Part shown: piece after piece, positions 48,226 through 58,249 of the stretch
Numbering within the stretch: position 1 is the first letter of the stretch
Layout: every line of letters starts with the position of its first letter
From: an uncultured Clostridia bacterium
GTDB lineage: Bacteria > Bacillota > Clostridia > Oscillospirales > Acutalibacteraceae
Direction: 5' to 3'
Length of the DNA stretch: 64,000 nucleotides
Assembly (NCBI GenBank): GCA_944384815.1
Contig: CALWUW010000026.1
Coordinates: 1-64,000, forward strand
Program-made: the position numbers and the translations under genes
Notes under the pieces: model-generated
What the model was told of the DNA's origin: nothing
The model's input: only the letters and a program-made list of their open reading frames with translations
The model's database searches: none

Positions 48226-50469
48226 TTGGCAAAAGGAACGACGGTTCGCATGTGGCGCCGAACAACGACGGCGTTATTTGCATTGATTTTAATAGGATTT
48301 GGAGCGGTGGTCGTCAGTTTATTCCGCTTGCAGATTCTGCAGGGGGAAGAACTGGAAGCCAGAGCCGTGAACCAGCAGACACAGGATACGGTTTTGACGG
48401 CCCAGCGGGGCACGATTTATGATACCAATATGCAGGTTCTTGCTCAAAGCGCCTCTGTTTGGAAAGTGATTGCCAATCCCAATTACATAAAAGATCCCGA
48501 AATGAAAGAACAGATCGCCCAGGGATTGGCGGATATTCTCAGCCTGGATAAGGATGAAGTTTTGGAAAAGCTTCAGAAAAAGACCTATTATGTAAAAATC
48601 GCCGGAGAAGTGGAAACGGATATTAAAGACAAGATTCTGGCGTTTAAGGAAGAAAATAATTTGAGCTATGCCATTACGCTGGAGGAAGACTACAAGCGGT
48701 ATTATCCGCAGCCCAACGGCTCGGCAGCAGTTGTGCTGGGATTTACCAATGCGGAGCACCAGGGTGTTATGGGCGTGGAAGCGGCTTATAACGACTATCT
48801 TTCCGGAACCTCGGGAAAATTGGTAACCTCCAGAAATGCCCGGGGCTCTGATATGCCCTTCCAGTATGAGCAGAAAATTGAAGCGGAAAATGGATGCAGT
48901 TTGGTTTTGACCATTGACGCCTCCATCCAAAGAATTTTGGAAAACGCTGTAGAGGATGCGGCAGCGGCTTGCGGGGCGGAGAACCGTGCCTGCGGAATTG
49001 TGATGGACGTGGAAACCGGAGCTATTTTGGCCATGACGGTTTCCGAAGACTTTGATCCCAACGAACCTTATGTAATTACCGATCCGGAAGTTGCTGCTTA
49101 TATCGAAACGTTGGAGGGTGAAGAAAAAAGCGCTGCTTTGCGGGAAGCTCAGGAGCAGCAGTGGCGAAACAAATGTATCAGCGATACCTATAACCCCGGT
49201 TCCGTTTTTAAAATGCTGACGGCGGCTATGGGCCTGGAAGAGGGGCTGATTACGGAAGAGACGCCCTTTAACTGCACAGGCGGGTATATGGTTTCCGGAT
49301 GGCCGCGCCCTATTAAGTGTTGGCGAACCTGGGGCCACGGGGCGGAAACCTTTAAGGAAGGCCTTTCCAATTCCTGCAACCCGGTATTTATGCAGGTAGG
49401 CGAAATGCTGGGAGCCGATACCTTTTTCCGTTATTTTGAAGGCTTTGGCCTGACGGAAAAAACCGGCATTGACTTGATCGGAGAAAGCACCAGTATTTAC
49501 TATACAGCGGAAGAATTAGGCCCCACTCAGCTGGCCACATCTTCTTTCGGACAGTCTTTCCGTGTAACGCCTATCCAGATGATCACCGCTGCCGCCTGCA
49601 TGGCCAACGGTGGATATTTGGTACAGCCGCATGTAGTGGAAAAAATTTTGGATGATGAAGGAAATATTGTCAAGACTATAGATACCACCGTAAAACGGCA
49701 GGTAGTTTCAGAGGAAACCAGCGCCCGTGTCAGCAGTATGCTGCAGTATACGGCTACGGTGGGAACCGCGAAAAACGGGTATATCCCGGGCTATCGGGTA
49801 GCCGGAAAAACCGGTACTTCCGAAAAGATTGACGAATGGAACGCTGCCGGGCGTCCGGAGGGCGGAGAAAAGCACATTGCTTCCTATTGCGGCTATGCGC
49901 CGGCAGATGATCCGGAAGTTATTATGCTGGTTTTCTTTGACGAACCGTCTGAAGAAAATGGGCAGGTTTTCGGAAGCGCCATCGCAGGGCCGGTGTTCGC
50001 GGAGGTTATGGCGCAGGTATTGGCTTCCCGGGGCGTGGAACCGCAGTATACCGAAGAAGAACTGGCGAAGCTGGATGAGGAGACCCCTGCGGTTACCGGA
50101 GAAACACTGGAAACCGCTAAGGCAAAAATAGTGGCAAAGAGCCTCACCTATAAGATTTACGGCAACGGAGAAACGGTTGTCTCTCAGATGCCCGCAGCCG
50201 GTGAAGCAGTTCCCAAGGGAGGAACGGTGGTTTTGTTCACGGATGATTCGGGAGGAGAAACGCTGGTGGAGGTGCCTAAACTTACAGGGATGACGGTAAG
50301 CCAGGCAAATGCTACAGCCGGCGCCTTAGGCTTGAACATCAGTGTTTCCGGGGCGGCTCTCACAGGGGAGAATGCCTTATCGGATTCCCAGAGCATAGAG
50401 CCGGGAGAAAAAGTTTCTCCGGGCACAGTTATCAACGTGAATTTCGTAGAGTATGAAGCTGTACAGTAG
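48226..50469 (+). CDS. Class B penicillin-binding protein with PASTA domains (FtsI/SpoVD type)
   Basis: A 747-residue transpeptidase for septal or spore cortex peptidoglycan. N-terminal helix (TTALFALILIGFGAVVVSLF), dimerisation domain with QRGTIYDTN, and transpeptidase domain with SVFK (Ser326), SCN (Ser383) and KTGTS (Lys528). Two PASTA domains follow (about 615-680 and 680-747). The start is not certain: I chose TTG 48226 (MAKGTTVRMWRR), six bases after GGTGG; an ATG at 48190 lies in the terminator tail. Two PASTA domains favour the FtsI/PBP2B side, while SpoVD usually has one. Confidence 0.93.
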   Translation: MAKGTTVRMWRRTTTALFALILIGFGAVVVSLFRLQILQGEELEARAVNQQTQDTVLTAQRGTIYDTNMQVLAQSASVWKVIANPNYIKDPEMKEQIAQGLADILSLDKDEVLEKLQKKTYYVKIAGEVETDIKDKILAFKEENNLSYAITLEEDYKRYYPQPNGSAAVVLGFTNAEHQGVMGVEAAYNDYLSGTSGKLVTSRNARGSDMPFQYEQKIEAENGCSLVLTIDASIQRILENAVEDAAAACGAENRACGIVMDVETGAILAMTVSEDFDPNEPYVITDPEVAAYIETLEGEEKSAALREAQEQQWRNKCISDTYNPGSVFKMLTAAMGLEEGLITEETPFNCTGGYMVSGWPRPIKCWRTWGHGAETFKEGLSNSCNPVFMQVGEMLGADTFFRYFEGFGLTEKTGIDLIGESTSIYYTAEELGPTQLATSSFGQSFRVTPIQMITAAACMANGGYLVQPHVVEKILDDEGNIVKTIDTTVKRQVVSEETSARVSSMLQYTATVGTAKNGYIPGYRVAGKTGTSEKIDEWNAAGRPEGGEKHIASYCGYAPADDPEVIMLVFFDEPSEENGQVFGSAIAGPVFAEVMAQVLASRGVEPQYTEEELAKLDEETPAVTGETLETAKAKIVAKSLTYKIYGNGETVVSQMPAAGEAVPKGGTVVLFTDDSGGETLVEVPKLTGMTVSQANATAGALGLNISVSGAALTGENALSDSQSIEPGEKVSPGTVINVNFVEYEAVQ

Positions 50470-50561
50470 CGGAGAGCCGTGAAAGATTTGGAAGATAGCC
50501 TGTCTGACATTTGACAGGTTTGGAAAAATAAAAGCAAAGTGCGATTGTGAGGGTGGAAGCG

Positions 50562-51581
50562 ATGGATGGGATCTGGATTTTGTTGGCAGCAGCTCTTTCC
50601 TTTGGCGTGACGGCGCTTTTGGGAAAATGGATGGTACCTTTTCTACACAAGATCAATTTTGGGCAAACCATTCGGGAAGTAGGGCCTAAATGGCATCAAA
50701 AGAAGAACGGTACACCCACAATGGGCGGATTTATGTTTATTATCGGCATTTTTGTGGCCTGCGCCGTATCCATTCCGCTGCTGTACATACTGGCGGCTGA
50801 ATCTTTTTCCGATATTCTGATTCGGGGCCAGTCTTTGGCAAAGGCGGTAGGTGGCCTGTTAATGGCCCTTGGATTTGGTCTTATTGGCTTTTTGGATGAC
50901 TACATCAAGGTAGTGAAAAAAAGAAATCTGGGGCTGACGGAAAAGCAGAAACTGGTGCTGCAATTCTTGGTGGCCGGTGCCTATCTTTTCTCCCTCTACC
51001 TTGCGGGGAATACCAGCAGTACGCTGATCCCATTTTTCGGGGCTGTGGATCTGGGCGTTTTCTACTGGATTTTGGCACTTCTGGGAATCGTGGGCCTTGT
51101 CAATGCCGTGAATTTTACCGATGGAATTGACGGCTTGAATGCTTCCGTTACGTTTTGGGTTTCCGTTGCCTTTATGATGATCGCCGGGTGGCTTCGGCTT
51201 TATAATATCAGTGTACTGGCGGCTGCCACAGCCGGAGGGTGCATCGGATTCCTGATTTGGAATTTCAACCCGGCCAAGGTTTTTATGGGGGATACCGGTT
51301 CTTTGTTTTTAGGCGGTATGGTATGCGCCTTGGGGTTTGGCCTCAATATGCCGATCCTTTTGATTTTGGTGGGGCTGATTTATATTGCGGAGATTTTGTC
51401 CGTTGTGATTCAGGTAACGTATTTTAAGCTGACTCATGGTAAGCGCTTGTTTAAAATGTCTCCCATTCATCATCATTTTGAGATGTGCGGCTGGAGCGAA
51501 GTGAAGATTTGTACGGTGTTTAGTCTGATTACGGTTCTGGCCGGAACAGCTGCCTATTTTATGGTGATATTTGGATTTTAA
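50562..51581 (+). CDS. mraY: Phospho-N-acetylmuramoyl-pentapeptide transferase
   Basis: A 339-residue polytopic enzyme that makes lipid I. Conserved parts: KWHQKKNGTPTMGGFMF, the catalytic FLDDYIKVVKKRNLGLTEKQK, NAVNFTDGIDGLNA, FNPAKVFMGDTGSLFLGG and MSPIHHHFEMCGWSE. ATG 50562 follows GAGGGTGG; a GTG at 50547 is in frame. murD, which often follows, is missing. Confidence 0.97.
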   Translation: MDGIWILLAAALSFGVTALLGKWMVPFLHKINFGQTIREVGPKWHQKKNGTPTMGGFMFIIGIFVACAVSIPLLYILAAESFSDILIRGQSLAKAVGGLLMALGFGLIGFLDDYIKVVKKRNLGLTEKQKLVLQFLVAGAYLFSLYLAGNTSSTLIPFFGAVDLGVFYWILALLGIVGLVNAVNFTDGIDGLNASVTFWVSVAFMMIAGWLRLYNISVLAAATAGGCIGFLIWNFNPAKVFMGDTGSLFLGGMVCALGFGLNMPILLILVGLIYIAEILSVVIQVTYFKLTHGKRLFKMSPIHHHFEMCGWSEVKICTVFSLITVLAGTAAYFMVIFGF

Positions 51582-51595
51582 TTAAGCGCCATGAT

Positions 51596-51623
51596 TTGAC
51601 AATATTTATGGGGAAACTATGAT
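51596..51623 (+). promoter_or_regulatory. Possible promoter of ftsW-murG
   Basis: TTGACA, a 16-nt spacer and TATGAT, about 90 bases before ftsW, in a spacer of 129 bases. Confidence 0.6.
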
Positions 51624-51710
51624 TGAATGAACTTCTGAGCGGAATTGGAGCTCCGCCGGGCAAAGTTTCAGTGATTTGTCCGAAATGAAGGAAAGAAAGG
51701 GAACGGTGCT

Positions 51711-53084
51711 ATGCGAGACAATTATTCTCAAAGAACTTCCGGACGAAGCGCCGGCAGGGGAGAACGTTCTCCCGGACGCTCCAGAGCGTCCGTTTCTCCG
51801 GGAAGACGTGAAAAGGCCGCCGTTTCTTCTGGCAGGGCAAACACTGCAGGTCGTGTGGGAGCTCCCGGAATTTGTTCCGGAGCGCCGGTCTCCCGGGCAG
51901 CGGCCACTCCCAGGCAGACGGTAACAAAACGGATTCGGAGAAAGCTGCAATGGTTTTCTGTTCGTTCCGGAATGGATTTGCCGCTTTTTTTCCTGGTGTT
52001 GGTTTTGCTGACCATCGGGCTGGTGATGCTGTTTTCTTCCAGCTATGCCTATGCCTACTATAACCGGGACGGAGATAGCTACTGGTTTATTTCCAGGCAG
52101 GCGATGTTTGCCGTTTTAGGTGTATTCCTGATGATTTTGGTTTCCTATTTTGACTACCATCATCTGCATAAGCTGGCTATCCCCATTCTGTTGGTCACCT
52201 ATGCCATTTTGGTTTTAATGCTGGTGGCTAAAGGAACGGCTTTGGTTCCCCCTGTAAATAACACGTACCGCTGGTTTTATATTGGTCCTATCAATTTTCA
52301 GCCCTCTGAAATCGCAAAATTTTCTTTGGTTCTTATTTTTTCCCATTTGATTTCCCTGAACTTTGATAAAATGCAAACCTTTCGATATGGGATATTGCCC
52401 TATGTCCTGATTTTAGGATCCATCGCCGCATTGGTAGTGGCGGAAAAGCATATGTCCGCTACCATTATTCTGCTGATGCTGGGAGCAGTTATGCTGTATG
52501 TAGGCGGCGTGCGGCTGCGTTGGTTTGGCTTTGCTTTGGGAGGCCTGGGAGCCGCCGTAATGTACTTGCTGTTTTGCACAGATGTGTTCAAATATGCTAT
52601 GGATCGCGTTTACGGGTGGCTGGATCCTTTCAACCCGCCTGCCGGCGTGGATACCTGGCAGACCCGGCAGTCTCTTATGTCCATTGGTTCCGGTGGCTTG
52701 TTGGGGCTTGGCTTAGGGCAGTCCCGGCAAAAGTACCTGTATTTGCCCGAACCCCAGAACGATTTTATTTTTGCTATTGTCTGTGAAGAACTGGGATTTA
52801 TCGGTGCCTTGATTATTATTATTTTATTTGCTATGCTGGTATGGAGAGGAATTATGGTTTCCATGCGGGCAAAGGATAAATTTGGTATGCTTCTGGGCGT
52901 AGGGCTTACCTTGCAGGTAGGTCTGCAGGTGATGCTGAACATTGCCGTCGTTACCAATACCATTCCCAATACCGGTATCAGCCTTCCGTTTTTCAGTTAC
53001 GGAGGAACATCTTTAGTGCTGCTGTTGGTGCAGATGGGAATTGTGCTTTCCATCAGCCGAAACTCGGCAATTGAGAAATCCTGA
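51711..53084 (+). CDS. ftsW: SEDS glycosyltransferase FtsW/SpoVE
   Basis: A 457-residue lipid II polymerase with ten membrane helices starting near residue 86 (PLFFLVLVLLTIGLVMLFSSS). Functional segments: NTYRWFYIGPINFQPSEIAKFSLV (with the key Asp-region replaced by family-typical residues), NDFIFAIVCEELGFIG and NTGISLPFFSYGGTSLVLLL. Unusual is the N-terminal tail of about 80 residues, rich in Arg, Ser and Gly (GRSAGRGERSPGRSRASVSP), predicted disordered and strongly basic. ATG 51711 follows AAAGAAAGGG. Works with the class B PBP encoded upstream. Confidence 0.94.
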   Translation: MRDNYSQRTSGRSAGRGERSPGRSRASVSPGRREKAAVSSGRANTAGRVGAPGICSGAPVSRAAATPRQTVTKRIRRKLQWFSVRSGMDLPLFFLVLVLLTIGLVMLFSSSYAYAYYNRDGDSYWFISRQAMFAVLGVFLMILVSYFDYHHLHKLAIPILLVTYAILVLMLVAKGTALVPPVNNTYRWFYIGPINFQPSEIAKFSLVLIFSHLISLNFDKMQTFRYGILPYVLILGSIAALVVAEKHMSATIILLMLGAVMLYVGGVRLRWFGFALGGLGAAVMYLLFCTDVFKYAMDRVYGWLDPFNPPAGVDTWQTRQSLMSIGSGGLLGLGLGQSRQKYLYLPEPQNDFIFAIVCEELGFIGALIIIILFAMLVWRGIMVSMRAKDKFGMLLGVGLTLQVGLQVMLNIAVVTNTIPNTGISLPFFSYGGTSLVLLLVQMGIVLSISRNSAIEKS

Positions 53085-53121
53085 GATTCCGAAAGGGATC
53101 GGAAAAGAAAGGTGCATGTAT

Positions 53122-54258
53122 ATGAAAGTTCTTCTGGCAGGAGGCGGTACAGCCGGGCACATCAATCCGGCTTTGGCCATCGCGGGAACCATCCGGGAAA
53201 ATGAGCCGGATGCCCAGATTCTGTATGTGGGAGCCAAGGGTGGAATGGAGGAGCGGTTGGTCCCCGCGGCGGGATATGAATTCCGCAGCGTGGTGATTTC
53301 CGGCTTCCAGAGAAAACTGACCTGGAATAATGTAAAAAAGAATGTGAAAACCGTTGCCCATATCTTTACCTCTACGGCAGAAGCCAAGAAGATCATCCGG
53401 GAATTTCAGCCGGATATCTGTATCGGAACAGGGGGATATGTTTCCGGGCCGGTGATTCGGGAGGCAATGCGTTTGGGGATTCCCGCGCTGATCCACGAGC
53501 AGAACGCTTACCCGGGAGTAACCAATAAGGCGCTTTGCAAAAAAGCGAAAAAAACAATGCTGGCCGTAGCGGATGCCCAGAGAAATCTTCCGGCCGCAGC
53601 CCGCTGCGTGGTCACCGGCAACCCGGTTCGTTCGGCAGTACTGCATGTGGATCGCCAGCAGGCACGGGAAGCCATGGGCCTGCGTGAGGAGGACCGCCTG
53701 GTTCTTAGCTTTGGCGGCAGCCTGGGAGCCCGGCGGATCAATGAAGCCATGGTGGAGGTTTTGACGCAAAGCGTTTCCTATGGAAAGATACGGCATATTC
53801 ACGGCTATGGACAGTGGGGAAAATGGTTCCCCGGAGCCTTGGAAGAAAGAGGAATTTTGCTGGGAGAACATCCTGAATTGGATATTCGGGAATATATCTC
53901 CGATATGCCCCAATGCCTGGCGGCGGCGGACCTGGTGATCTGCCGGGCGGGCGCCATTACCCTTTCCGAATTACAGGCCTGCGGTCGGGCGGCCATTTTG
54001 ATTCCCTCTCCCAACGTGGCGGAAAACCATCAGTATCACAACGCTATGGCCATGGTAAAGCGTGGAGCGGCAGAGATCCTGGAAGAAAAAGATCTTACAG
54101 GGGAAGCGCTTTGGAATAAGATCCAGGAGTTGTTGGAACAGCCGGAGCGCCTGAAAAGTTTGGCGGAGCACGCCAAAGAAATGGCCATTCTGGACGCTAA
54201 TCAGCGAATTTATAAGATCATAAAGGAAGTTCTGGCGCAACCTGCCGGACGGCCGTAA
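53122..54258 (+). CDS. murG: UDP-GlcNAc-undecaprenyl-pyrophosphoryl-MurNAc-pentapeptide transferase
   Basis: A 378-residue peripheral membrane glycosyltransferase that makes lipid II. Motifs: LAGGGTAGHINPALAIA (G loop), GTGGYVSGPVIREAM, HEQNAYPGVTNK, SFGGSLGARRINEA and AGAITLSELQACGRAAILIPSP. I chose ATG 53122 (MKVLLAGGG), about nine bases after GAAAGG; ATG 53116 is too near. Follows ftsW by 37 bases. Confidence 0.97.
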   Translation: MKVLLAGGGTAGHINPALAIAGTIRENEPDAQILYVGAKGGMEERLVPAAGYEFRSVVISGFQRKLTWNNVKKNVKTVAHIFTSTAEAKKIIREFQPDICIGTGGYVSGPVIREAMRLGIPALIHEQNAYPGVTNKALCKKAKKTMLAVADAQRNLPAAARCVVTGNPVRSAVLHVDRQQAREAMGLREEDRLVLSFGGSLGARRINEAMVEVLTQSVSYGKIRHIHGYGQWGKWFPGALEERGILLGEHPELDIREYISDMPQCLAAADLVICRAGAITLSELQACGRAAILIPSPNVAENHQYHNAMAMVKRGAAEILEEKDLTGEALWNKIQELLEQPERLKSLAEHAKEMAILDANQRIYKIIKEVLAQPAGRP

Positions 54259-54342
54259 CGGAAAAATTCGGCACACTTCCGGCACACCGTTTTTCCTTGT
54301 TTTGCATAGAATGGAATACTTTATGCAAAAGGGGAATGAGCC

Positions 54343-55602
54343 ATGGCGACTTTACAGATTCGAGGGCCTGTACGGCTTTCCGGGGAATTAACGGTGCACG
54401 GAGCTAAAAACAGCACGCTTCCTTTAATGGCGGCGGCGCTGCTTTGTGAGGAAGAAAGCGTTTTACATAATTGCCCCAAATTATCCGACGTGGATGTTTC
54501 CACCCGTATCCTTCGCCGGTTGGGCTGTAAGGTGGAGCGGCAGGGAGCGTCTTTGCGGATCGATCCCAGACCGGCGGATGATTGGGAGATCCCGGATACA
54601 CTGATGCGGGAGATGCGCTCTTCCATTGTATTTCTGGGAGCGATCCTTTCCAAAATGGGGAAGGCGGTCATGTCTTTTCCCGGCGGCTGTGAATTGGGAC
54701 CTCGCCCCATTGACCTGCATTTAAAAGCTCTTCGGCGGCTGGGAGTTGAAATTTGTGAAGATTACGGCTGTTTGACTTGCACAGTGCCCGGCAAAGTTAA
54801 AGGGGCTTCCGTGAACCTTTCCTTTCCCAGCGTAGGGGCTACGGAAAATATCCTTTTGGCTGCGGCCAGAGCGGAAGGAATCACCGTTATCAGCAATGCA
54901 GCCAGAGAACCGGAAATTTGCGATCTGGCCAATTTCCTTAACGCCTGCGGCGCGAAGATCAGCGGCGCAGGGGGAAGCACCATTGTGATCCAAGGAGTAG
55001 AAAAGCTTCATGGCTGTCAACATAAGGTAATTGCAGACAGAATCACTACAGCTACGTATCTTTCCGCCGCTGCCATTACAGGAGGAAACATCCTTCTGCA
55101 TGGAACGGAGCCGGAGCATTTACTGCCGGTTTTGCCTGTTTTTGAGGAATGCGGCTGCACGCTGGAAACCAGCGGGGATATGGTTTGGCTGAAAGCACCC
55201 AGAAGACTCTCCCGGGTACGGAGCATACGCACCATGCCCTATCCCGGCTTTCCCACGGACGCACAGCCGCCGGTGATGGCGATGCTGACGTTGGCATCGG
55301 GGACCAGCATTTTTGTGGAAAATATGTTTGAAAACCGCTATAAACACGTGGGAGAATTGCTGCGGCTGGGGGCTAACATTAAAGTAGAAGGCCGGGTAGC
55401 TGTTGTGGAAGGAACATCCCGGCTCACTGGGGCCTCCGTGGAAGCGGCGGATCTTCGGGGCGGGGCGGCGCTGGTGGTGGCTGGATTGGCCGCTCACGGC
55501 GTGACGACGGTATCCGGTGTGCGGCATATTGACAGAGGGTACGAAAGCATTGAGAAAAACCTTTCCATATTGGGAGCGGATGTCAGCCGGGTATTCTCCT
55601 GA
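54343..55602 (+). CDS. murA: UDP-N-acetylglucosamine 1-carboxyvinyltransferase
   Basis: A 419-residue enzyme of the first step of peptidoglycan synthesis. HGAKNSTLPLMAAALL carries the catalytic Lys-Asn pair; the loop FPGGCELGPRPIDLH has the catalytic Cys116, the target of fosfomycin, so the enzyme should be sensitive. RYKHVGELLRLGANI and GGAALVVAGLAAHG are further signatures. ATG 54343. It takes the place of murC/murB between murG and ftsQ. Confidence 0.96.
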   Translation: MATLQIRGPVRLSGELTVHGAKNSTLPLMAAALLCEEESVLHNCPKLSDVDVSTRILRRLGCKVERQGASLRIDPRPADDWEIPDTLMREMRSSIVFLGAILSKMGKAVMSFPGGCELGPRPIDLHLKALRRLGVEICEDYGCLTCTVPGKVKGASVNLSFPSVGATENILLAAARAEGITVISNAAREPEICDLANFLNACGAKISGAGGSTIVIQGVEKLHGCQHKVIADRITTATYLSAAAITGGNILLHGTEPEHLLPVLPVFEECGCTLETSGDMVWLKAPRRLSRVRSIRTMPYPGFPTDAQPPVMAMLTLASGTSIFVENMFENRYKHVGELLRLGANIKVEGRVAVVEGTSRLTGASVEAADLRGGAALVVAGLAAHGVTTVSGVRHIDRGYESIEKNLSILGADVSRVFS

Positions 55603-55667
55603 TCCGGTATTTTAAGTTCCGGATTCGGAAGGATGTCTTTCCGGGCGATAGAAAAGGATGTGAAACA

Positions 55668-56645
55668 ATGGATCGCAGAGCTTCAGGAAAACAAAGCCGG
55701 CCCTCCGGCAATCAACGCACGGAAGGGCAGAGAATGTATACTGCTTCCCCTTCTTCCCGGGGAAAAGAAAGAGCCGCTTTGCGCAGACGTCGCAAGAGGC
55801 GGCAAACCATTCTGTTTTATGTTTTTCTCTTTTTTCTGGTAATCACAGCAGCGGTTGTGTTAAGTTTCACAGTTCTATTCCGCATGGAAACTATATCGGT
55901 AACGGGTTCCTCTCCTTATACCCAGGAAGAGATCATAGAAGCTTCCGGGTTAAAAAAAGGAGAAAACCTGTTTCGGTTAGATCTGGAAAAGGCGGAATCT
56001 CTTTTGGAAAGCGGGCTTCCTTATATTGGAAAAGCGCAGATTAGCCGGAAATTGCCGGATAGCGTGGTGATCCACGTTGAAATGGCGGAAACTGCCGGTG
56101 CGGTAGAATATAGCGGCCAGGTGGCTCTGATCGACAGCAGCGGAAAAGTTTTAGAGATTCGATCGGATATACCGGAAGGTTGCCCTGCTATTAAAGGCGT
56201 GGATATTTCTCAGGCGCAGCCTGGGCAGGCGCTGGTGTATAAGGATACGGAGAAAAAGGAAAATTTGGAGCTTTTGATGCAAGCTATGGAAAGCACAGGC
56301 CTTTCCTCCGTAACAGAATTGGATTTAGATGATCCGTTTAATTTGATCGCTGTATACCAGGGGCGTATTCGTTTGGAATTGGGAGTTGCTACCGATCTTA
56401 CGGAAAAAATTCGCTTTTTCAAGGACGGAATTCTTCCTTCCGGACAAATTACGGAAAATATGAGAGGAACTTTGGATCTTTCTTTGGTTCCGAAAACCAA
56501 TAAGGCCTATTTTTCAGAAGAACTTACTTCTTCCCAGTCGGAAACGCCGGTTTCCTCTCAGCCGGAAGAATCTTCTTCCGCATCCGGAGGAGAAGAAGCT
56601 AGTTCTTCACAAGGATCGGCCTCTTCTGAGCAGACGACGTCATGA
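55668..56645 (+). CDS. ftsQ: FtsQ/DivIB cell division protein
   Basis: A 325-residue bitopic protein: basic cytosolic N-terminus (RRRRKRR before the helix), one membrane helix (ILFYVFLFFLVITAAVVL), an extracellular POTRA domain (FRMETISVTGSSPYTQEEIIEASGLKKGENLF and onwards to KLPDSVVIHVEMAE) and a beta domain. The last ~40 residues are a Ser/Glu-rich tail (SSQSETPVSSQPEESSSA) of low complexity. ATG 55668 after AAAAGGATG. Divisome scaffold with FtsL and DivIC. Confidence 0.93.
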   Translation: MDRRASGKQSRPSGNQRTEGQRMYTASPSSRGKERAALRRRRKRRQTILFYVFLFFLVITAAVVLSFTVLFRMETISVTGSSPYTQEEIIEASGLKKGENLFRLDLEKAESLLESGLPYIGKAQISRKLPDSVVIHVEMAETAGAVEYSGQVALIDSSGKVLEIRSDIPEGCPAIKGVDISQAQPGQALVYKDTEKKENLELLMQAMESTGLSSVTELDLDDPFNLIAVYQGRIRLELGVATDLTEKIRFFKDGILPSGQITENMRGTLDLSLVPKTNKAYFSEELTSSQSETPVSSQPEESSSASGGEEASSSQGSASSEQTTS

Positions 56646-56682
56646 CCCGGTGAAGAAAATTTAGGAAATCGGCAAATATTTA

Positions 56683-56711
56683 TTGAAATCGAGCTTTAAA
56701 CGTGTTAAATT
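56683..56711 (+). promoter_or_regulatory. Possible promoter of ftsZ
   Basis: TTGAAA, a 17-nt spacer and TAAATT in the 147-base AT-rich spacer before ftsZ. Confidence 0.4.
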
Positions 56712-56792
56712 AGTAATATATAAGCAGAATTTTACAGCTTGTGTAAAAGCAAGACGTGGAATAGAACAGATTTTTAAGGGGGACGCACACCA

Positions 56793-57893
56793 ATGCCGTT
56801 TGAAATTGATAATGATTTTGACAACAACAGTGTTCAAATAAAAGTAATCGGTGTCGGCGGCGGCGGCGGAAACGCCGTGGACCGCATGGTTACTATGGGA
56901 GCCAAAGGAATGGAATTTATTTCCATCAACACAGATCGTCAGGCTCTCAATCGTTCCAAAGCCACCCAGAAGATCCAGATCGGCGAAAAGGTTACCCACG
57001 GAAAAGGAGCCGGTTCCAAGCCGGAAGTGGGGCAGAAGTCTGCTGAAGAGAGCCGTGAGGCTGTGGCTGCGGCCATCCGCGGCAGCGATATGGTGTTTAT
57101 TACAGCCGGCATGGGCGGCGGCACCGGTACGGGAGCGGCGCCTGTAGTGGCGGAGATTGCCCGGGATATGGGCGTGCTGACAGTGGGCATCGTAACCAAG
57201 CCTTTCCATTTTGAAGGAAAACGGCGTATGGAGCAGGCTGAGAAAGGCATTACCGCCCTGAGGGAACATGTGGATTCCCTGGTGGTGATCCCCAACGAGC
57301 GGCTGAAGCTGGTCAGCGAGCAGAAAATTACTTTGCTCAATGCTTTCTCTGTGGCGGATGACGTGCTGCGTCAGGGCGTGCAGAGTATTTCCGATTTGAT
57401 TAAACTTCCCGGCCTTGTAAACCTGGACTTTGCCGACGTAACGGCGGTTATGAAGGATGCAGGATACGCTCACATGGGTGTGGGACGTGCCTCCGGCAAG
57501 GATAAAGCGGAAACTGCCGCTAAAATGGCTATTTCCAGCCCCTTGCTGGAAACCGCTATCAACGGCGCAAAGGGCGTGATCATCAACATCACTTCCTCTC
57601 CGGATGTAGGCTTGGAAGAGATCGAGACGGCTTCTTCCATGATTACTTCCCAGGCTCATGAAGATGCCAACATTATCTGGGGCGCGGCCTTTGATGATAC
57701 CATGGAAGACGAGCTAAGCGTTACTGTAATCGCTACCGGGTTTACGGATCTTGGCTCCGGCGCAGAAGCCTCCGCGGAGGGTTCTGGGGAAAGCGAAAAG
57801 GCAAATCCGCAGGCAGCGCCTGTAGCCTCTGCGGCCAATGCCATGGATGACGAAACCTGGGTGGAGATTGCTTCCATTTTTAATCGCAGATAA
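56793..57893 (+). CDS. ftsZ: Cell division protein FtsZ
   Basis: A 366-residue tubulin-like GTPase. Signature [17 protein letters not shown]-terminal [17 protein letters not shown] and the T7 loop [15 protein letters not shown] are present. The C-terminal linker is short and the conserved end peptide reads [15 protein letters not shown], deviating from the usual DIPxFLR-type peptide but keeping a final FNRR. ATG 56793 after AAGGGGG. ftsA is absent, as in many clostridia. Ends at a strong terminator. Confidence 0.98.
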   Translation: MPFEIDNDFDNNSVQIKVIGVGGGGGNAVDRMVTMGAKGMEFISINTDRQALNRSKATQKIQIGEKVTHGKGAGSKPEVGQKSAEESREAVAAAIRGSDMVFITAGMGGGTGTGAAPVVAEIARDMGVLTVGIVTKPFHFEGKRRMEQAEKGITALREHVDSLVVIPNERLKLVSEQKITLLNAFSVADDVLRQGVQSISDLIKLPGLVNLDFADVTAVMKDAGYAHMGVGRASGKDKAETAAKMAISSPLLETAINGAKGVIINITSSPDVGLEEIETASSMITSQAHEDANIIWGAAFDDTMEDELSVTVIATGFTDLGSGAEASAEGSGESEKANPQAAPVASAANAMDDETWVEIASIFNRR

Positions 57894-57913
57894 GGAATTC
57901 TTTTAACGAGAAC

Positions 57914-57943
57914 AAAAAGGCCGATTCTATCGGCCTTTTTTTG
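57914..57943 (+). terminator. Terminator of ftsZ
   Basis: An 11-bp perfect stem (57914-57924 with 57930-57940), 5-nt loop, T tract of seven. Confidence 0.92.
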
Positions 57944-58249
57944 CTACTCTTTTTTGAAAAGAGCAGAGAGGGAAAATGGTATCTGAAAAAGGGGAGATGG
58001 ATTCGGAAGCTTTCCCTGCTTTTTTTGATTCATTTTTGTTGGTTTTTAACTGAAATTTAACGTTTCCGGCGATCAGCGTTGTTTTTCCTGCGTTTTCTGA
58101 AAATATTGGCTGTTTTCTCTTGAAATCGTTAATTTTTATGTTATAATAACCTTTGACGGCTGAAATTGGCCTGTAAGGAGGTGGCATTGTGAAACCGGAC
58201 CCTTTATGTAGTGAATCAAGGAAAAATAGAAATAAAGGAGATGAGCGCA
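57944..58249. other. Spacer between ftsZ and corA
   Basis: About 300 bases without a gene, AT-rich in the middle. It holds the probable corA promoter at 58120-58147. No Mg-sensing M-box or other riboswitch was recognised by eye. Confidence 0.5.
58120..58147 (+). promoter_or_regulatory. Promoter of corA
   Basis: TTGAAA, a 16-nt spacer and TATAAT, about 100 bases before the start codon. Confidence 0.7.

Noticed and set aside
57944-58249. Mg-responsive riboswitch before corA
   Set aside because: No conserved core could be recognised, and corA with a plain promoter is common.
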